Source: Dyadobacter alkalitolerans DSM 23607
GTDB taxonomy: Bacteria > Bacteroidota > Bacteroidia > Cytophagales > Spirosomataceae
Direction of reading: 5' to 3'
Assembly (NCBI RefSeq): GCF_000428845.1
Contig: NZ_AUAS01000003.1
Span: forward strand, 496,001-560,000
Length of the DNA: 64,000 bases
The notes under the pieces are model-generated. The model was not told where the DNA came from and did no database searches. It saw only the letters and a list, made by a program, of their open reading frames with translations. The position numbers were made by a program, and so were the translations under genes. Shown here piece by piece: positions 1 to 9,369 of this stretch (its first letter is position 1; each line of letters starts with the position of its first letter).

Positions 1-545
1 ATATGGATCACCTTAATGTGGATTTCCTGAATGCGGTCCGCATAGCCAAAGTGTGGGACACGAATTTCAATGTCGGCGGCTCCGGCCAGTTTACCGCCGT
101 CTTTTCCTGACATAATGATCACTTTCATGCCCTTCGCACGCGCTGCTTCGGTGGCTTTGATAATGTTCGCAGAATTCCCGCTGGTGCTGAGTCCGAAAAG
201 CACATCGCCGGGTTGTCCCAAGCCTTCAATAAACCTTGAAAACACGTATTCGTAACCATAATCATTGCTTACGCAACTCAAATGGCTTACGTCGGAAATG
301 GCTATGGCCGGCAATGAACGGCGGTTATCACGGTAACGGCCTGTTAGTTCTTCCGCAAAATGCATAGCGTCACAATGTGAGCCACCGTTTCCGCAGGAAA
401 TAATCTTTCCGTTTGCCAAAATCGCATCGGCCATTAACCGCGCCGCTTTTTCTATTTTTTCAATTTGGATGGGGTCATTCAAAAACTGATCTAAGACCGC
501 TTGCGCTTCTTTTAATTCCTGGCTAATAATGCTGGCGTAATCCAT
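1..545 (-). CDS. gmhA: Phosphoheptose isomerase (sedoheptulose 7-phosphate isomerase), 3' end missing
   Basis: This enzyme isomerises sedoheptulose 7-phosphate to D-glycero-heptose 7-phosphate, the first step of heptose supply for lipopolysaccharide core. The frame starts with ATG at 545 and runs off the left edge after about 181 codons, close to the usual ~190 of the family. The translation shows a SIS fold with [20 protein letters not shown] near residues 50-70 and the phosphosugar-binding STSGNS motif near residue 120. The start lies 14 bp after the mnmD stop, so the two are probably co-transcribed. The C-terminal zinc/active-site histidine region is only partly in the window. SIS-domain paralogues exist, but the SxGNGGS signature supports GmhA. 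Confidence 0.88.
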   Translation of the reverse strand, partial: MDYASIISQELKEAQAVLDQFLNDPIQIEKIEKAARLMADAILANGKIISCGNGGSHCDAMHFAEELTGRYRDNRRSLPAIAISDVSHLSCVSNDYGYEYVFSRFIEGLGQPGDVLFGLSTSGNSANIIKATEAARAKGMKVIIMSGKDGGKLAGAADIEIRVPHFGYADRIQEIHIKVIH

Positions 546-559
546 TTATATTAAGATTT

Positions 560-1216
560 TTAAATTTTTATCGCTTTCAAAACGTGGGTTTTCCGTCCCG
601 GTCCTCTGTGTCGCTGCACTTCAAAACCCGCTGCCCTCAACGCACGTTTCACAATTCCTTTAGAAGAATATGTTACCAATACGCCGCCTTGCCGGGTTTG
701 GGCTGCTACTTGTGAAAATATTTCTGCTGTCCACAATTCCGGCTGCGCTCTCGGATCAAAGGCATCGTAGTAAATAACATCAAATTTTTCGGTTGACTTA
801 AAATTTTCGAGCCGGGAATGTTCTTTCCGCAGTGTAAAATTTTCGGAAAGCGGGCAATCGGCGGACCAGAGGCAGTCGTGCAGGTCCATAAAGCCGGAGT
901 AGCCGGTTAATGCGGCATAATTCAAAGAAAAAGCCTCGTCCCGCGTAACGGGAAAGGCTTCTACTGCGACGTAATAAATATTTTTATTGAGCAAGTCGGC
1001 CAGTTTCCAGGTCAGGAAAGCATTTAATCCTGTTCCAAAACCCATTTCAAAAACATAAACCGTAGATTCCGACTCTTCAAGGATCGGACGCAAACCGAGA
1101 TTAACATAAATGTGCTCTGCTTCGACCAGCGCACCTTGTAATGAATGATATTGCTGATTGTACTGTGGACTATACAGCGAATGTGAACCGTCTTCGGTTA
1201 CGATGAGGCGTTCCAA
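560..1216 (-). CDS. mnmD: tRNA 5-methylaminomethyl-2-thiouridine methyltransferase MnmD
   Basis: A SAM-dependent methyltransferase of the MnmD family (formerly DUF752) that methylates nm5s2U to mnm5s2U at the wobble position of certain tRNAs. The 218 residues carry the SAM-binding motif VFEMGFGTGLNA at 55-66 and the family motif YDAFDPRAQPELW at 150-162. In enterobacteria this domain is fused to an FAD-dependent oxidoreductase (MnmC); here it stands alone, as in many Bacteroidota and Gram-positives. It sits 40 bp after the aspartic protease and 14 bp before gmhA on the same strand. Family assignment is secure; the substrate is inferred from the family. Confidence 0.87.
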   Translation of the reverse strand: MERLIVTEDGSHSLYSPQYNQQYHSLQGALVEAEHIYVNLGLRPILEESESTVYVFEMGFGTGLNAFLTWKLADLLNKNIYYVAVEAFPVTRDEAFSLNYAALTGYSGFMDLHDCLWSADCPLSENFTLRKEHSRLENFKSTEKFDVIYYDAFDPRAQPELWTAEIFSQVAAQTRQGGVLVTYSSKGIVKRALRAAGFEVQRHRGPGRKTHVLKAIKI

Positions 1217-1256
1217 GTTAAGCCGCGTATTTAATTGAATTTGGCTTAAAAGTAAA

Positions 1257-2525
1257 CTAAATCATTCTTTTGAGGGTAATTTGGGTAAAGAAAATATCTC
1301 CCTTCCGTTTTACCAGCAAATCAATGTTCCGCCCGTCGCCACGCTGTAAGAGCTTATAAATCTCACTGACATTCAAGTCCGTAGCCGCATGATCATCGAT
1401 AAACAAAAGCTGATCGCCTTCCAAAAGCCCCGCTTTACGAGCCGGTGAATCGTCGGCAATGTGGTTGACAATGTAAGAACGCAGGTCGATGCCTTCCGCA
1501 CGGATCTCCATTCCGCTCATATCATGTTCAAATTTCTCACGCAAACGGCTTTTAACCGGTTTGAGCACCATATAGCTCTGCGAATAGTTCATTGTTACCT
1601 TAAAACGGCGCAGCAGTTCACACCCAATATTTCCCTGCCGCGACTGCCCGGCGCGCAATTTGGAACCAAATGCAATGCTGTCTGGAAACGACGCCACAAT
1701 GTTGTCCATCGTAAAACGGCCCAGCCGCAGCCGGTCTATCCTGCCGAGATTGCCATTAATCACCCCATTCAGACCACGTCCCAACTGCGCCCGTATGACC
1801 TTTTCGGGAAGCCTGAATGATTCTTTCGGCGTGTTATTGAGCAGCAATGCATGTCCGGCTCCCGTATCAATCAAAACCCGGATCGGGTGCTCGCGGCCGT
1901 CGGCAAAAAGGGTTACCGCATCTGTAAATGGCTTGGTATCCTCAATGATCAGCGGGTGCTTGTCGCCTTTTCTTGTCCTATAACGATATTTATCGGGGCG
2001 CATTAATATCAGTTCTTTCTTCGAAAAGTCGATGGTGACCACAAAGTTGTTGAAGATTTCGTAGCCAAAAATGCCATGCACAGGCACGCCGACATATTCT
2101 GAAAGTCTTAAAAAATCATCTTCCAAAACGACAATGTTCTGGTGATTGGCTTTGAGGCGGCCCATAGAAAACCGGTTATCGATCGCAACATGCGCGGAAA
2201 TGCTGTTGCCTTCGCCGGCGCCGGTGAGGTTTACTTTCCTGGTCAGGCGCAGCTTGTCCGGTTTGAGAATGTGGGGGTCTGTGATAATGATGGAACTTAC
2301 TCCCGTGTCCAGAATAAAGCGGAGGGAGTCGGTGTCGTTAATTTTTGCATACAAAAGGATCAGGTTTGAATGCAGCTCAAAAGGGATGCGGGTGGATTTG
2401 TGATTTTTATCCAAAAAGTAGCCATACTTCTCCTCGGAAACGGGGGGCACATCTTCTGATTTAGCAAATGCTATGCTGCTCGTAAAAAGTATGATCGCTA
2501 CAAATAACCACTTAGACGTTTTCAT
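1257..2525 (-). CDS. Secreted retropepsin-like aspartic protease with C-terminal PDZ domain
   Basis: A 422-residue protein with an N-terminal signal peptide (about residues 1-21, ending in IAFA). Two aspartic-protease half-sites are visible: DTG at 73-75 (FILDTGVSS) and DTG at 220-222 (VLIDTGAGH). They form a pseudo-symmetric two-lobed clan AA peptidase within one chain. Residues about 345-420 form a PDZ domain (ADDSPARKAGLLEGDQLLFI). Such proteins are common in Bacteroidota as periplasmic or surface proteases of unknown substrate. It is first in a same-strand series with mnmD and gmhA, but a functional link to either is not evident. The protease fold is well supported; physiological role is unknown. 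Confidence 0.82.
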   Translation of the reverse strand: MKTSKWLFVAIILFTSSIAFAKSEDVPPVSEEKYGYFLDKNHKSTRIPFELHSNLILLYAKINDTDSLRFILDTGVSSIIITDPHILKPDKLRLTRKVNLTGAGEGNSISAHVAIDNRFSMGRLKANHQNIVVLEDDFLRLSEYVGVPVHGIFGYEIFNNFVVTIDFSKKELILMRPDKYRYRTRKGDKHPLIIEDTKPFTDAVTLFADGREHPIRVLIDTGAGHALLLNNTPKESFRLPEKVIRAQLGRGLNGVINGNLGRIDRLRLGRFTMDNIVASFPDSIAFGSKLRAGQSRQGNIGCELLRRFKVTMNYSQSYMVLKPVKSRLREKFEHDMSGMEIRAEGIDLRSYIVNHIADDSPARKAGLLEGDQLLFIDDHAATDLNVSEIYKLLQRGDGRNIDLLVKRKGDIFFTQITLKRMI

Positions 2526-2824
2526 CGTGGCCTCCTTTCTTTAAAATGCTAAGTTCTGAACTCCGGTAGAAACATTATAGAACACGTTGATTATAAATGG
2601 CTTAACTCTGTCTTTATTATCCTCGGTGAACAGTAAGTGCCGAAAACGGCACGATCGGTTATCTAAGTAAAATTAATGCATTTTATCTCAATTAAACACA
2701 AAAAATTCTTTATATGTGCAAAGTTTCTGACATTTTTCAGAACATTTATAGATAATAATGTAAATGAGGAAATTATGGTAATTTTGTTGCGTTAAAAGGC
2801 GTTTTTCACAATAAAAATTTTCTC
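2526..2824. other. Intergenic region between divergent aspartic protease and tpiA
   Basis: This 299-bp AT-rich gap separates two divergently transcribed genes and should hold both promoters. One clear element is seen, the TAATTTTG box for tpiA at 2779-2786. I see no RNA gene, repeat or credible ORF in it. Confidence 0.6.
2779..2786 (+). promoter_or_regulatory. Putative -7 promoter box of tpiA
   Basis: TAATTTTG matches the Bacteroidota -7 consensus TAnnTTTG, 38 bp before the tpiA ATG. No convincing -33 TTTG is seen at the expected distance. Confidence 0.45.
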
Positions 2825-3586
2825 ATGCGAAAAAAAATTGTTGCAGGTAACTGGAAGATGAACAAAGTTCTGGATGAAGCAGTTGCGCTGACTTCCGAAC
2901 TCGTTAATATGGCGAATGATGAGGTTCAAAGTGATGTAAAAGTGATCCTTTGCCCTCCTTCCATTTATCTTACTACTATCAAAAAATATCTGGAGAGCGC
3001 CCCGAATTTTGCCCTGGCTGCACAAAACTGTTCAGACAAGGTCTCGGGTGCATATACGGGAGAGATTTCGGCACAAATGCTGCAATCGATCGGCGTGGAA
3101 TATGTGTTGATCGGGCACAGCGAGCGCCGTCAGTATTTTAATGAAAACAATGCGCTTCTGGCTGAAAAAGTGAATACGGCGCTTGCAAATGGCGTTTCAC
3201 CGATTTTCTGCTGCGGTGAATCGCTGGATCAGCGTCAGAATGAAGATTATATCGGATTTGTAAAAAACCAGATCACAGAAAGCCTTTTCCACCTTTCGGA
3301 AGAACAGTTGCTTTCGGTTGTGATCGCTTACGAGCCGATCTGGGCGATCGGAACGGGCTTAACTGCTTCGGCGGAGCAGGCGCAGGAAATGCATGCGGCT
3401 TTGCGTCAGCACATTGCGTCTAAATATGGCGCGGCTGTTGCGGAAGAAATTTCGATCCTGTACGGTGGAAGTGTTACAGCAGCAAGCGCTCCCGAATTAT
3501 TCAGCTCCCCGGACATCGACGGCGGCCTGGTAGGTGGCGCATCCTTGAAATCCAGGGAGTTTACAAACATTATCAAGGCGAGATAA
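2825..3586 (+). CDS. tpiA: Triosephosphate isomerase
   Basis: Interconverts dihydroxyacetone phosphate and glyceraldehyde 3-phosphate in glycolysis and gluconeogenesis, in the cytoplasm. The 253-residue length is typical. All catalytic elements are visible: AGNWKMN with Lys11, IGHSERR with electrophilic His98, and AYEPIWAIGTG with the catalytic base Glu170, followed by the phosphate-gripping loop 6. The C-terminal YGGSV and GGLVGGASL phosphate-binding loops are intact. The gene is alone in its transcription unit, with a TAnnTTTG box 38 bp upstream, and ends 5 bp from the convergent OmpA-family gene. Confidence 0.97.
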   Translation: MRKKIVAGNWKMNKVLDEAVALTSELVNMANDEVQSDVKVILCPPSIYLTTIKKYLESAPNFALAAQNCSDKVSGAYTGEISAQMLQSIGVEYVLIGHSERRQYFNENNALLAEKVNTALANGVSPIFCCGESLDQRQNEDYIGFVKNQITESLFHLSEEQLLSVVIAYEPIWAIGTGLTASAEQAQEMHAALRQHIASKYGAAVAEEISILYGGSVTAASAPELFSSPDIDGGLVGGASLKSREFTNIIKAR

Positions 3587-3591
3587 GCACG

Positions 3592-4623
3592 TTACATTTG
3601 GGTAACCACAAATTCTACCCGTCTGTTTTTGCTGCGTTCGACTTCGGAGGTGCCTTTTGCCAATGGCCGGGTGCCTCCGTAGCCTTTCGCCTCGATCCGG
3701 TCGGCAGCGATGCCTTTTTCAATTAAATATCGCCGAACCGATTCTGCTCTTTTTCGGGACAGGTCCAGGTTTTTGTCAAAGTCCCCCACATTATCCGTGT
3801 GTCCCTCAACCCGGATTTTCATACTCTCGCTTTCTTTCAGCAAATCCACGAGCGTATTCAGCTCTTCGTATGATTCGGGCAGCAGGTCCACTTTTGAGGT
3901 TTCAAAATACACATTCGGCAAGCTGATCGTCTCGCCTACTGCCATTTTCCCCGCTTTCATTTTTTCCAAACCACTTTTTGGCTGTTCCACCGCAACCGGC
4001 TCTTCGGCTGGCTCCTGTTTCTCTACCACTTTTGGCTTTGGTGCGGGCTGAACGGGCTTTTTAACTGGCTTTTCTACTTTTGCAGCTGCCTGCGGCGCTT
4101 TCACTCCCTTTTTCAGCGGGTTTTTAATGTGGATGCCGTAAAAATTCCACGACTGGCTTCCACCCGTGCTACGCCCCTCATAAAAGTCAAAAACCTCAAT
4201 TCCAGGATCCAGTCGCTCAAAATAAGCCACGAAATTGACGGTGTCGCCGGGCATAATCTCTTTTGATCCCGAAGTAGGAATGTTGTCCGCTTTGATAAAC
4301 TTGAACTTTATACCTATTTCTCCGGGCTTGTAAAGCCGGGTTTCCGGATCGAGCCAGATGGCACCGGCATTAGGCTGCTGAAATTGCTGCTGCTGTTTCC
4401 TGGGAATAGGGAATGGAAGATTGCGCGGCTGGACCTGCATTGCCTTTTTTTCAACAAACTGAAAATGGATAATGGTCTGCTGATCTGTAAGTTCTACACG
4501 CCTGATCGTCACATATGGCACAGACTGCTCCTCAACTTTGGGGTTATTTGTGATTTGTCCAAAACCAGGACTGAATGAAAATACAATGGCAACTGCTCCT
4601 GCCAAAAGCACTTTGAAATTCAT
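3592..4623 (-). CDS. OmpA-family outer membrane protein with peptidoglycan-binding domain
   Basis: A 343-residue exported protein with a signal peptide at about 1-22 (ending GFGQ). It has an unclassified N-terminal domain to about residue 175. A Lys/Pro/Ala/Glu-rich flexible linker covers about 175-220 and a C-terminal OmpA domain about 235-343. The latter shows RVEGHTDNVGD and LSRKRAESVRRYLIEKGI, the segments that bind diaminopimelate peptidoglycan in this family. The N-terminal half does not look like an OmpA beta-barrel, so the protein is more likely a periplasmic anchor between a surface or membrane partner and the cell wall. It ends 5 bp from the convergent tpiA. Confidence 0.82.
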   Translation of the reverse strand: MNFKVLLAGAVAIVFSFSPGFGQITNNPKVEEQSVPYVTIRRVELTDQQTIIHFQFVEKKAMQVQPRNLPFPIPRKQQQQFQQPNAGAIWLDPETRLYKPGEIGIKFKFIKADNIPTSGSKEIMPGDTVNFVAYFERLDPGIEVFDFYEGRSTGGSQSWNFYGIHIKNPLKKGVKAPQAAAKVEKPVKKPVQPAPKPKVVEKQEPAEEPVAVEQPKSGLEKMKAGKMAVGETISLPNVYFETSKVDLLPESYEELNTLVDLLKESESMKIRVEGHTDNVGDFDKNLDLSRKRAESVRRYLIEKGIAADRIEAKGYGGTRPLAKGTSEVERSKNRRVEFVVTQM

Positions 4624-4710
4624 GACATTACTTTTTTAACTTTTTGAAACTAACTGCAAGAACGTCCTAACATTCCTGATAGTTTGTTAAAATTTGTTAA
4701 ACAATGAAAC

Positions 4711-5469
4711 TTATTGATTGTCAGAAATAAAGGCAGACCAAAATTGCGGATCATAACGCTCCCAGGCATGGCATCCGAAAGGCAGTTTGTGCTGCGTGAT
4801 CTCATATGTTGCAGCCGGGCTTTTTTCAAATGCAAAACCCAACGCCTCATGCCAGGAAGGTAGTTTAAGAAACAATTTCATAGGAATTAACCGCGTTGCT
4901 TCCTGCGAAAAAAGCATATCCTCATTCCCTACCCAAGCCGGATAAACTGCATTATAAATCTTCAAATAGCGAATAATAGCCGGAATGCGCCTTAATGATA
5001 ATCCACCATTGAACACAACGCGGTGCGTGGAAAGCGCATCGGCAAATTGCTGATAAGCCCCTGCTCCCAGTGCGTCAAGCGCAGGCATATGCAGCGAGGG
5101 GGCTCCTACATAATCAAAACCTTTTGCACACCATGCCAAAAGTGAATCCTGAAAAACGTAAGCGTCTAGCTGATAGATCAGTATGTATTCGTAGGCAAGA
5201 AATGTTTTGTAAAAATCAATGGAGATCATCAACCGGTTGTAGGCTGCAATGTCTTTGAAGAATGCATCCTCGAAACTAACAAGCTCAATGTTTGGGTAAG
5301 CGCCCGTTACAGCGCTCAAATCCAGGCTTGCCGGTTTGACGATTTTGATAGGATAATTTCCCAAAACCTTCATGCATTGCTTCAATGACAGTTTTTCATT
5401 CTCATTCATCACCGATTTATAAACCGGGATAACAACTGCAACGGAAGATTTTGATTTGCTTGATTTCAC
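4711..5469 (-). CDS. DUF5672 family protein, glycosyltransferase-like
   Basis: About 252 residues matching DUF5672, a family found in polysaccharide loci and probably GT-A-like. The telltale stretch is YILIYQLDAYVFQDSLLAWC followed by GFDYVGAPS. The opening VAVVIPVYKS resembles the first beta strand of nucleotide-sugar transferases. The open frame extends to 5631, but the extra N-terminus overlaps the coding region of the upstream GT2 gene and has no family character. I therefore chose the GTG at 5469 (VKSSKSKSSVAVVIPVYK), 13 bp after the GT2 stop. The second half keeps GNEDMLFSQE, a plausible catalytic acidic patch. The exact reaction is unknown. Confidence 0.72.
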   Translation of the reverse strand: MKSSKSKSSVAVVIPVYKSVMNENEKLSLKQCMKVLGNYPIKIVKPASLDLSAVTGAYPNIELVSFEDAFFKDIAAYNRLMISIDFYKTFLAYEYILIYQLDAYVFQDSLLAWCAKGFDYVGAPSLHMPALDALGAGAYQQFADALSTHRVVFNGGLSLRRIPAIIRYLKIYNAVYPAWVGNEDMLFSQEATRLIPMKLFLKLPSWHEALGFAFEKSPAATYEITQHKLPFGCHAWERYDPQFWSAFISDNQ

Positions 5470-5482
5470 TATAACCGGATCA

Positions 5483-6460
5483 TTATTCGAGTAAGTCGCC
5501 CATGGCAGGCAACCACCAATCTTTGCTGCTAAAATGATAATGGCCCTGAATGACGTGGCTGGCAACCGTGGGAAGGCGCAAAAGCCGGTTATCGGGCAAT
5601 GCGGCGCGTTTAAAAAAGTGTTTCTGCGCAAGGTCCAGCTTGACTAGTTTTTCTTGCGGCACAAAAGGGAGTGCCTGCAAAAGCCTGTACATTCCGAGCA
5701 GCTTTTCCCCTTTTTCCTTCAATGGGATCAATTTCTTGGTGCGGTCGCGTTTCAGCCGGTCTTTGAGCTGAACTTTGTCCACTTTATTTCCGAAACCAAC
5801 CTGCTGGCTGGCGTGAATGCGGTAATAAATGAGTGTTTCGGGAATAAAATCAATTTTGCCTTCGAGGCTGAGCACTATGGCCATCCAGGCGTCGTGAATG
5901 AGGTCAGGAACATTGGTTGGAAATGGCATCAACCGCGCCAGACACGATTGTCTGATCGCTAAGGTTGCCCCCGTCACAATAAACCCTGTGAAAAGGATCT
6001 CATGCGCTTTGCCCTCTTTCCACTTGTTCTGTTTTTTTGAATCAAATTCAATTTCCTCCCAGATTGTGCTGCCGACTGGCTTTGAATCGTCGTCCATTTT
6101 CATGGCGTCACAGAAAACGGCATCTTTATCGGGATGTGCATTCAGATAATCCGCCTGTTTCTGAACGTGGTCGGGGCGCCATTTGTCGTCCTGATCACAA
6201 AGGAAAATAATGTCACCCGTGCATAGGGAAAGGCATTTCTCGAAATTTTTAGTCGAGCCGAGATTCGTTTCGTTGATATGAATGTGAACCGGAAAAGCAC
6301 TTCCTGCGGCAAATGATTGGATAATTTCAATGGTATTATCTTTCGACCGGTCATCACAAACAACCAACTCATCAACCGGCAGTGTCTGATCAGCAATGCT
6401 CTTCAACTGCTCGGACAAATATTTTGCCCCGTTGTAAGTACACAAAGCCACTGAAATCAT
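5483..6460 (-). CDS. Glycosyltransferase family 2
   Basis: A 325-residue cytoplasmic GT-A enzyme expected to add a sugar from an NDP donor to a surface glycan. Visible features are the N-terminal ISVALCTYNGAKYLSEQL, the VVCDDRSKDNT turn, and FLCDQDDKW. The last contains the metal-binding DxD-like acidic motif near residue 90. It resembles rhamnosyltransferase-like GT2 proteins of O-antigen clusters. It lies between the polytopic membrane protein (upstream, 6532-7848) and the DUF5672 protein (downstream), all on the same strand with short gaps, suggesting one glycan-related transcription unit. Donor and acceptor cannot be read from the sequence. Confidence 0.88.
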   Translation of the reverse strand: MISVALCTYNGAKYLSEQLKSIADQTLPVDELVVCDDRSKDNTIEIIQSFAAGSAFPVHIHINETNLGSTKNFEKCLSLCTGDIIFLCDQDDKWRPDHVQKQADYLNAHPDKDAVFCDAMKMDDDSKPVGSTIWEEIEFDSKKQNKWKEGKAHEILFTGFIVTGATLAIRQSCLARLMPFPTNVPDLIHDAWMAIVLSLEGKIDFIPETLIYYRIHASQQVGFGNKVDKVQLKDRLKRDRTKKLIPLKEKGEKLLGMYRLLQALPFVPQEKLVKLDLAQKHFFKRAALPDNRLLRLPTVASHVIQGHYHFSSKDWWLPAMGDLLE

Positions 6461-6531
6461 AAAAAATCTGCAAAAGAATTTAAAAAACGCTGCAAGTTAG
6501 CAGTCAATTTACACTATCCACAACTGCGACC

Positions 6532-7848
6532 TCAGTTTTGAACGGTTTCTGTGTCCTGGAATTCATTTAAATCAGGAATCTTCACCACATTATTGTCAAT
6601 GGCCCATTGCAGCGCCTCGGAGGAAGGCTTCGCTTCGTTGAAATGAATGAGGCGCGTTTCGGGATCGCTCTGCCAGGCAAGCACCCTTTGTGCCAGATCC
6701 TTATTCATTTCTTTCAACGCTTTCCGGTTATTGACATAAACGACGCCCCAAAGCAGCACACCCGCCCAGGCCAAAATCCGTAAGTGCCGGATGCGCAGTA
6801 TTTTAAGATCAAGAAAAATAAGCATCAGGATTACCGGAATCGTCGCCGTGAAAAACATATAGCGCGGCGCCACACCACCAAAGGCCTGGTACTCGAACCT
6901 TGAAACAGATATCACGAAGCCAGTGAATATGGGCATGGAAAGCATGCAGTATAGCAGCGGATTCTGACGCGGATAACCTTTAAAAAACAGCCATATCCAG
7001 ACCAAAAGCACGGTCGTTCCCAGGATCATGCAAAAATTAATGTTGATGTCGGAATAATTGGCTGGGTTAACATAAGCGAAACTGCCCAGGAAAGTCAGCA
7101 GCAGGCTTTTCATCCAGTTGAAGTTGAAAGGAACGTCGCGCCCGACAACCACTTGCGTACCCAGGACGAATGTAATCCAGAGCAAAACAGCAGAAAAGCC
7201 CGTCCAGGCAATCAGTTGTGGCCATTTTTTTTGAACCAACAGCATAAATGCACCCAGTAGCAAGCCAAGAAACCCGTTCCCAAAAGAAAAAACCGCAATA
7301 ATGACGAACAGGACCGCCAGGAAAAAATGCTTGCTGTTAATGGTTTGTGATTTATTCAGGAAAAAAAGGCTCAGGAAACAGAAAAGAAACACCGCGTAAT
7401 GCTGGCTTCCGGCCCAATAGTAAAATGAAACTTGCCAGAACCCGAGACTGAACAAAAATACCGAGGCTAAAAGGATGCTTTCAGCATGTAGCAGCCTGTT
7501 ATTGTCCATAATTACCAACATTAAGATGAAGAAACAAAGGAGCATCAGATTTTGAAAAAACACGAGATTAGCAAAATCGACCTGGTGAAAAATGCTGAAA
7601 TATGCTGCGGCAGCGAGCCTTGTTATGATGATCCGGTGTTCATTGTGTCTGCCAAACAGGATTTCAACTTTTCCTTTGGCAGTATAATCGTCAAAAAAGA
7701 TGCGTTTGATAAATCCGATGGTCGTGTCGTAGTCGTCGAAAGACGGCATGTTGAGCGTGTTGGAGAAAAGCGTCACACAGAAGACCAAAAAGATAGCAAT
7801 GCTTAAACCGATAGAAAGATATTTAGGCATATCTGATATTTTTGTCAA
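6532..7848 (-). CDS. Polytopic inner membrane protein of unknown function, possibly GT-C-like
   Basis: A 438-residue protein with many hydrophobic segments, roughly ten or more predicted membrane helices, from residue 12 to about 385. A soluble C-terminal tail of about 60 residues follows. The first periplasmic loop carries acidic and His residues (FDDYDTTIGF, then LFGRHNEHRI near residue 65). That arrangement resembles GT-C glycosyltransferases, which use polyprenyl-phosphate sugars. I do not recognise a named family. The neighbours downstream are a GT2 and a DUF5672 protein, so a role in surface glycan assembly is inferred from context. A start at the internal ATG encoding MPKYLSIG (7830) is equally possible. 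Confidence 0.66.
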   Translation of the reverse strand: MTKISDMPKYLSIGLSIAIFLVFCVTLFSNTLNMPSFDDYDTTIGFIKRIFFDDYTAKGKVEILFGRHNEHRIIITRLAAAAYFSIFHQVDFANLVFFQNLMLLCFFILMLVIMDNNRLLHAESILLASVFLFSLGFWQVSFYYWAGSQHYAVFLFCFLSLFFLNKSQTINSKHFFLAVLFVIIAVFSFGNGFLGLLLGAFMLLVQKKWPQLIAWTGFSAVLLWITFVLGTQVVVGRDVPFNFNWMKSLLLTFLGSFAYVNPANYSDININFCMILGTTVLLVWIWLFFKGYPRQNPLLYCMLSMPIFTGFVISVSRFEYQAFGGVAPRYMFFTATIPVILMLIFLDLKILRIRHLRILAWAGVLLWGVVYVNNRKALKEMNKDLAQRVLAWQSDPETRLIHFNEAKPSSEALQWAIDNNVVKIPDLNEFQDTETVQN

Positions 7849-7925
7849 AAGCGAAGGAATGTTGAGTTGTATAAAGTTAACCGCGTATTCCTGGATTGTA
7901 AATTTAAGTATGTTAAATCTACTTT

Positions 7926-8477
7926 ATGGCATTACCCGATCAACTTAAAAAAGCGATTATCCAAATGCCGGCCAAAGAAAAGGATAAGCTGCTGCTAAGG
8001 CTGATCACGAAAGATAAAACGCTTTCAGACCGGCTCCACTTTGAGCTGATCGAAGACAGCGCCACTATTCCCGAGCGGCGGGAGGAGATTATCGGCCGCA
8101 TTACCAGGACTTCGAAATCCAACCAAAATACGCCTGGCTGGGTGTTAATGGATATGCGCAACCTGAGCGGCGATATTTCTTATCATGTGAAGGTTACTAA
8201 GGATAAAATCGGCAGCATTGAGCTTAATCTGTTCCTGATGAACACTTTCATGGAGCAATATGCGGATATATTGAAAACCTATTCTTCCCGTGCAGACACT
8301 TGCGCGCTGTATCTGGCCAAAAAAGCGCAGGTGATTTTGAATGCATATAATAAGCTCGACGAAGATTATCGCGTGGACTACATGAAGGACACCAACCGCA
8401 TGCTAGCCTCACTCTACACGCTATGTTCCAAAATGTATGCGCGCCAGATGGAAATCCCGAAAGAACTGGAACATTAA
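7926..8477 (+). CDS. Conserved hypothetical protein, soluble, helical
   Basis: A 183-residue protein with no signal peptide or membrane segment and a strongly helical, charged composition. It opens with MALPDQLKKAIIQMPAKEKD. I do not recognise the family. The residues between about 50 and 150 include an invariant-looking WVLMDMRNLSGDISYHVKV segment. It is divergent from the membrane protein at 6532-7848, with 77 bp between them, and is followed by an isochorismatase-like hydrolase 26 bp downstream, probably co-transcribed. A simple cytoplasmic structural or regulatory role is possible, but no function can be assigned from sequence alone. Confidence 0.65.
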   Translation: MALPDQLKKAIIQMPAKEKDKLLLRLITKDKTLSDRLHFELIEDSATIPERREEIIGRITRTSKSNQNTPGWVLMDMRNLSGDISYHVKVTKDKIGSIELNLFLMNTFMEQYADILKTYSSRADTCALYLAKKAQVILNAYNKLDEDYRVDYMKDTNRMLASLYTLCSKMYARQMEIPKELEH

Positions 8478-8503
8478 ACGGCCTCAATCCCATATCGTCC
8501 CAA

Positions 8504-9292
8504 ATGAAAAAAACAGCACTATTGCTCATCGACGCACAGTTTGATTTTTGTAATCCAAAAGGTGCACTATTTGTGCCCGGTGCCGAGCAGGACGTGGAAA
8601 GGATTGCGAAACTGATCGCATTGGAAGGCGAAAAGATCGACGCCATTTTCGCGACGCTGGATACGCATAAAGTCCTGGACATTGCGCATCCGCTGTTTTG
8701 GGAAGATGCGAATGGAAACACGGTGGCGCCTTTCACCCGGATTACGGCTGCCAATGTGAAAGCCGGAAAGTGGACGCCGCGCTACGAAAGCGATTATGTG
8801 ATTCAATATCTGGAAACGCTGGAAGCCGAAGGCGAATTCATGCATTTCATCTGGCCGGAACATTGCCTGATCGGCTCCAAAGGCGCTGCACTGGATGATA
8901 CCATCATGGACGCATTGCTCGCCTGGACACACCGGACAGGCCGGGATTATAAGGCGGTTATCAAAGGAACAAACCCCTTAACCGAGCATTTTGGCGTCTT
9001 TCGTGCACAGGTCCCGGTTGCTAATGCGCCCGAAACAGAACTGGATCAGGCATTTTTGAACGAGCTTGCTACGTTTGATGAAATTCTCATAGCGGGCGAA
9101 GCGCGTTCACATTGTGTGGCGACGAGCATCAATCAAATTTTAAAGTATTCCCCTGAATTGGCCCCGAAGGTGACCATTCTGACGGATTGCATGTCCAATG
9201 TGACCAATTTCGAAGATGTCGCCGACCCTATTTATGAAGAAGCGGCGCAAAAGGGAATGACTTTTTTGAAGGCAAACGCAGTCCAGCTGTAA
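8504..9292 (+). CDS. Isochorismatase-like cysteine hydrolase (nicotinamidase-like)
   Basis: A 262-residue cysteine hydrolase of the isochorismatase superfamily, which cleaves amides or related bonds in small metabolites. The catalytic triad is visible: Asp in LLIDAQFDF near residue 9, Lys in VIKGTNP near residue 153, and Cys in GEARSHCVATS near residue 205. The metal-type residues of nicotinamidases are hinted at by THKVLDIAHP. The open frame reaches back to 8423 inside the preceding gene. The ATG at 8504 fits the family, which starts a few residues before the first strand. It is longer than PncA (~210 residues), so another amide substrate is possible. Confidence 0.8.
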   Translation: MKKTALLLIDAQFDFCNPKGALFVPGAEQDVERIAKLIALEGEKIDAIFATLDTHKVLDIAHPLFWEDANGNTVAPFTRITAANVKAGKWTPRYESDYVIQYLETLEAEGEFMHFIWPEHCLIGSKGAALDDTIMDALLAWTHRTGRDYKAVIKGTNPLTEHFGVFRAQVPVANAPETELDQAFLNELATFDEILIAGEARSHCVATSINQILKYSPELAPKVTILTDCMSNVTNFEDVADPIYEEAAQKGMTFLKANAVQL

Positions 9293-9341
9293 CAGGGCCG
9301 CATTGGAAGATTCCGCCCTGAAATGCCAAACTAAATAAATG

Positions 9342-9349
9342 TACTTTTG
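9342..9349 (+). promoter_or_regulatory. Putative -7 promoter box of uvrA
   Basis: TACTTTTG matches TAnnTTTG, 20 bp before the GTG start at 9370. It supports a short leader and makes the upstream GTG start usable. Confidence 0.5.
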
Positions 9350-9369
9350 GTTAATATAAAGATCGGTGT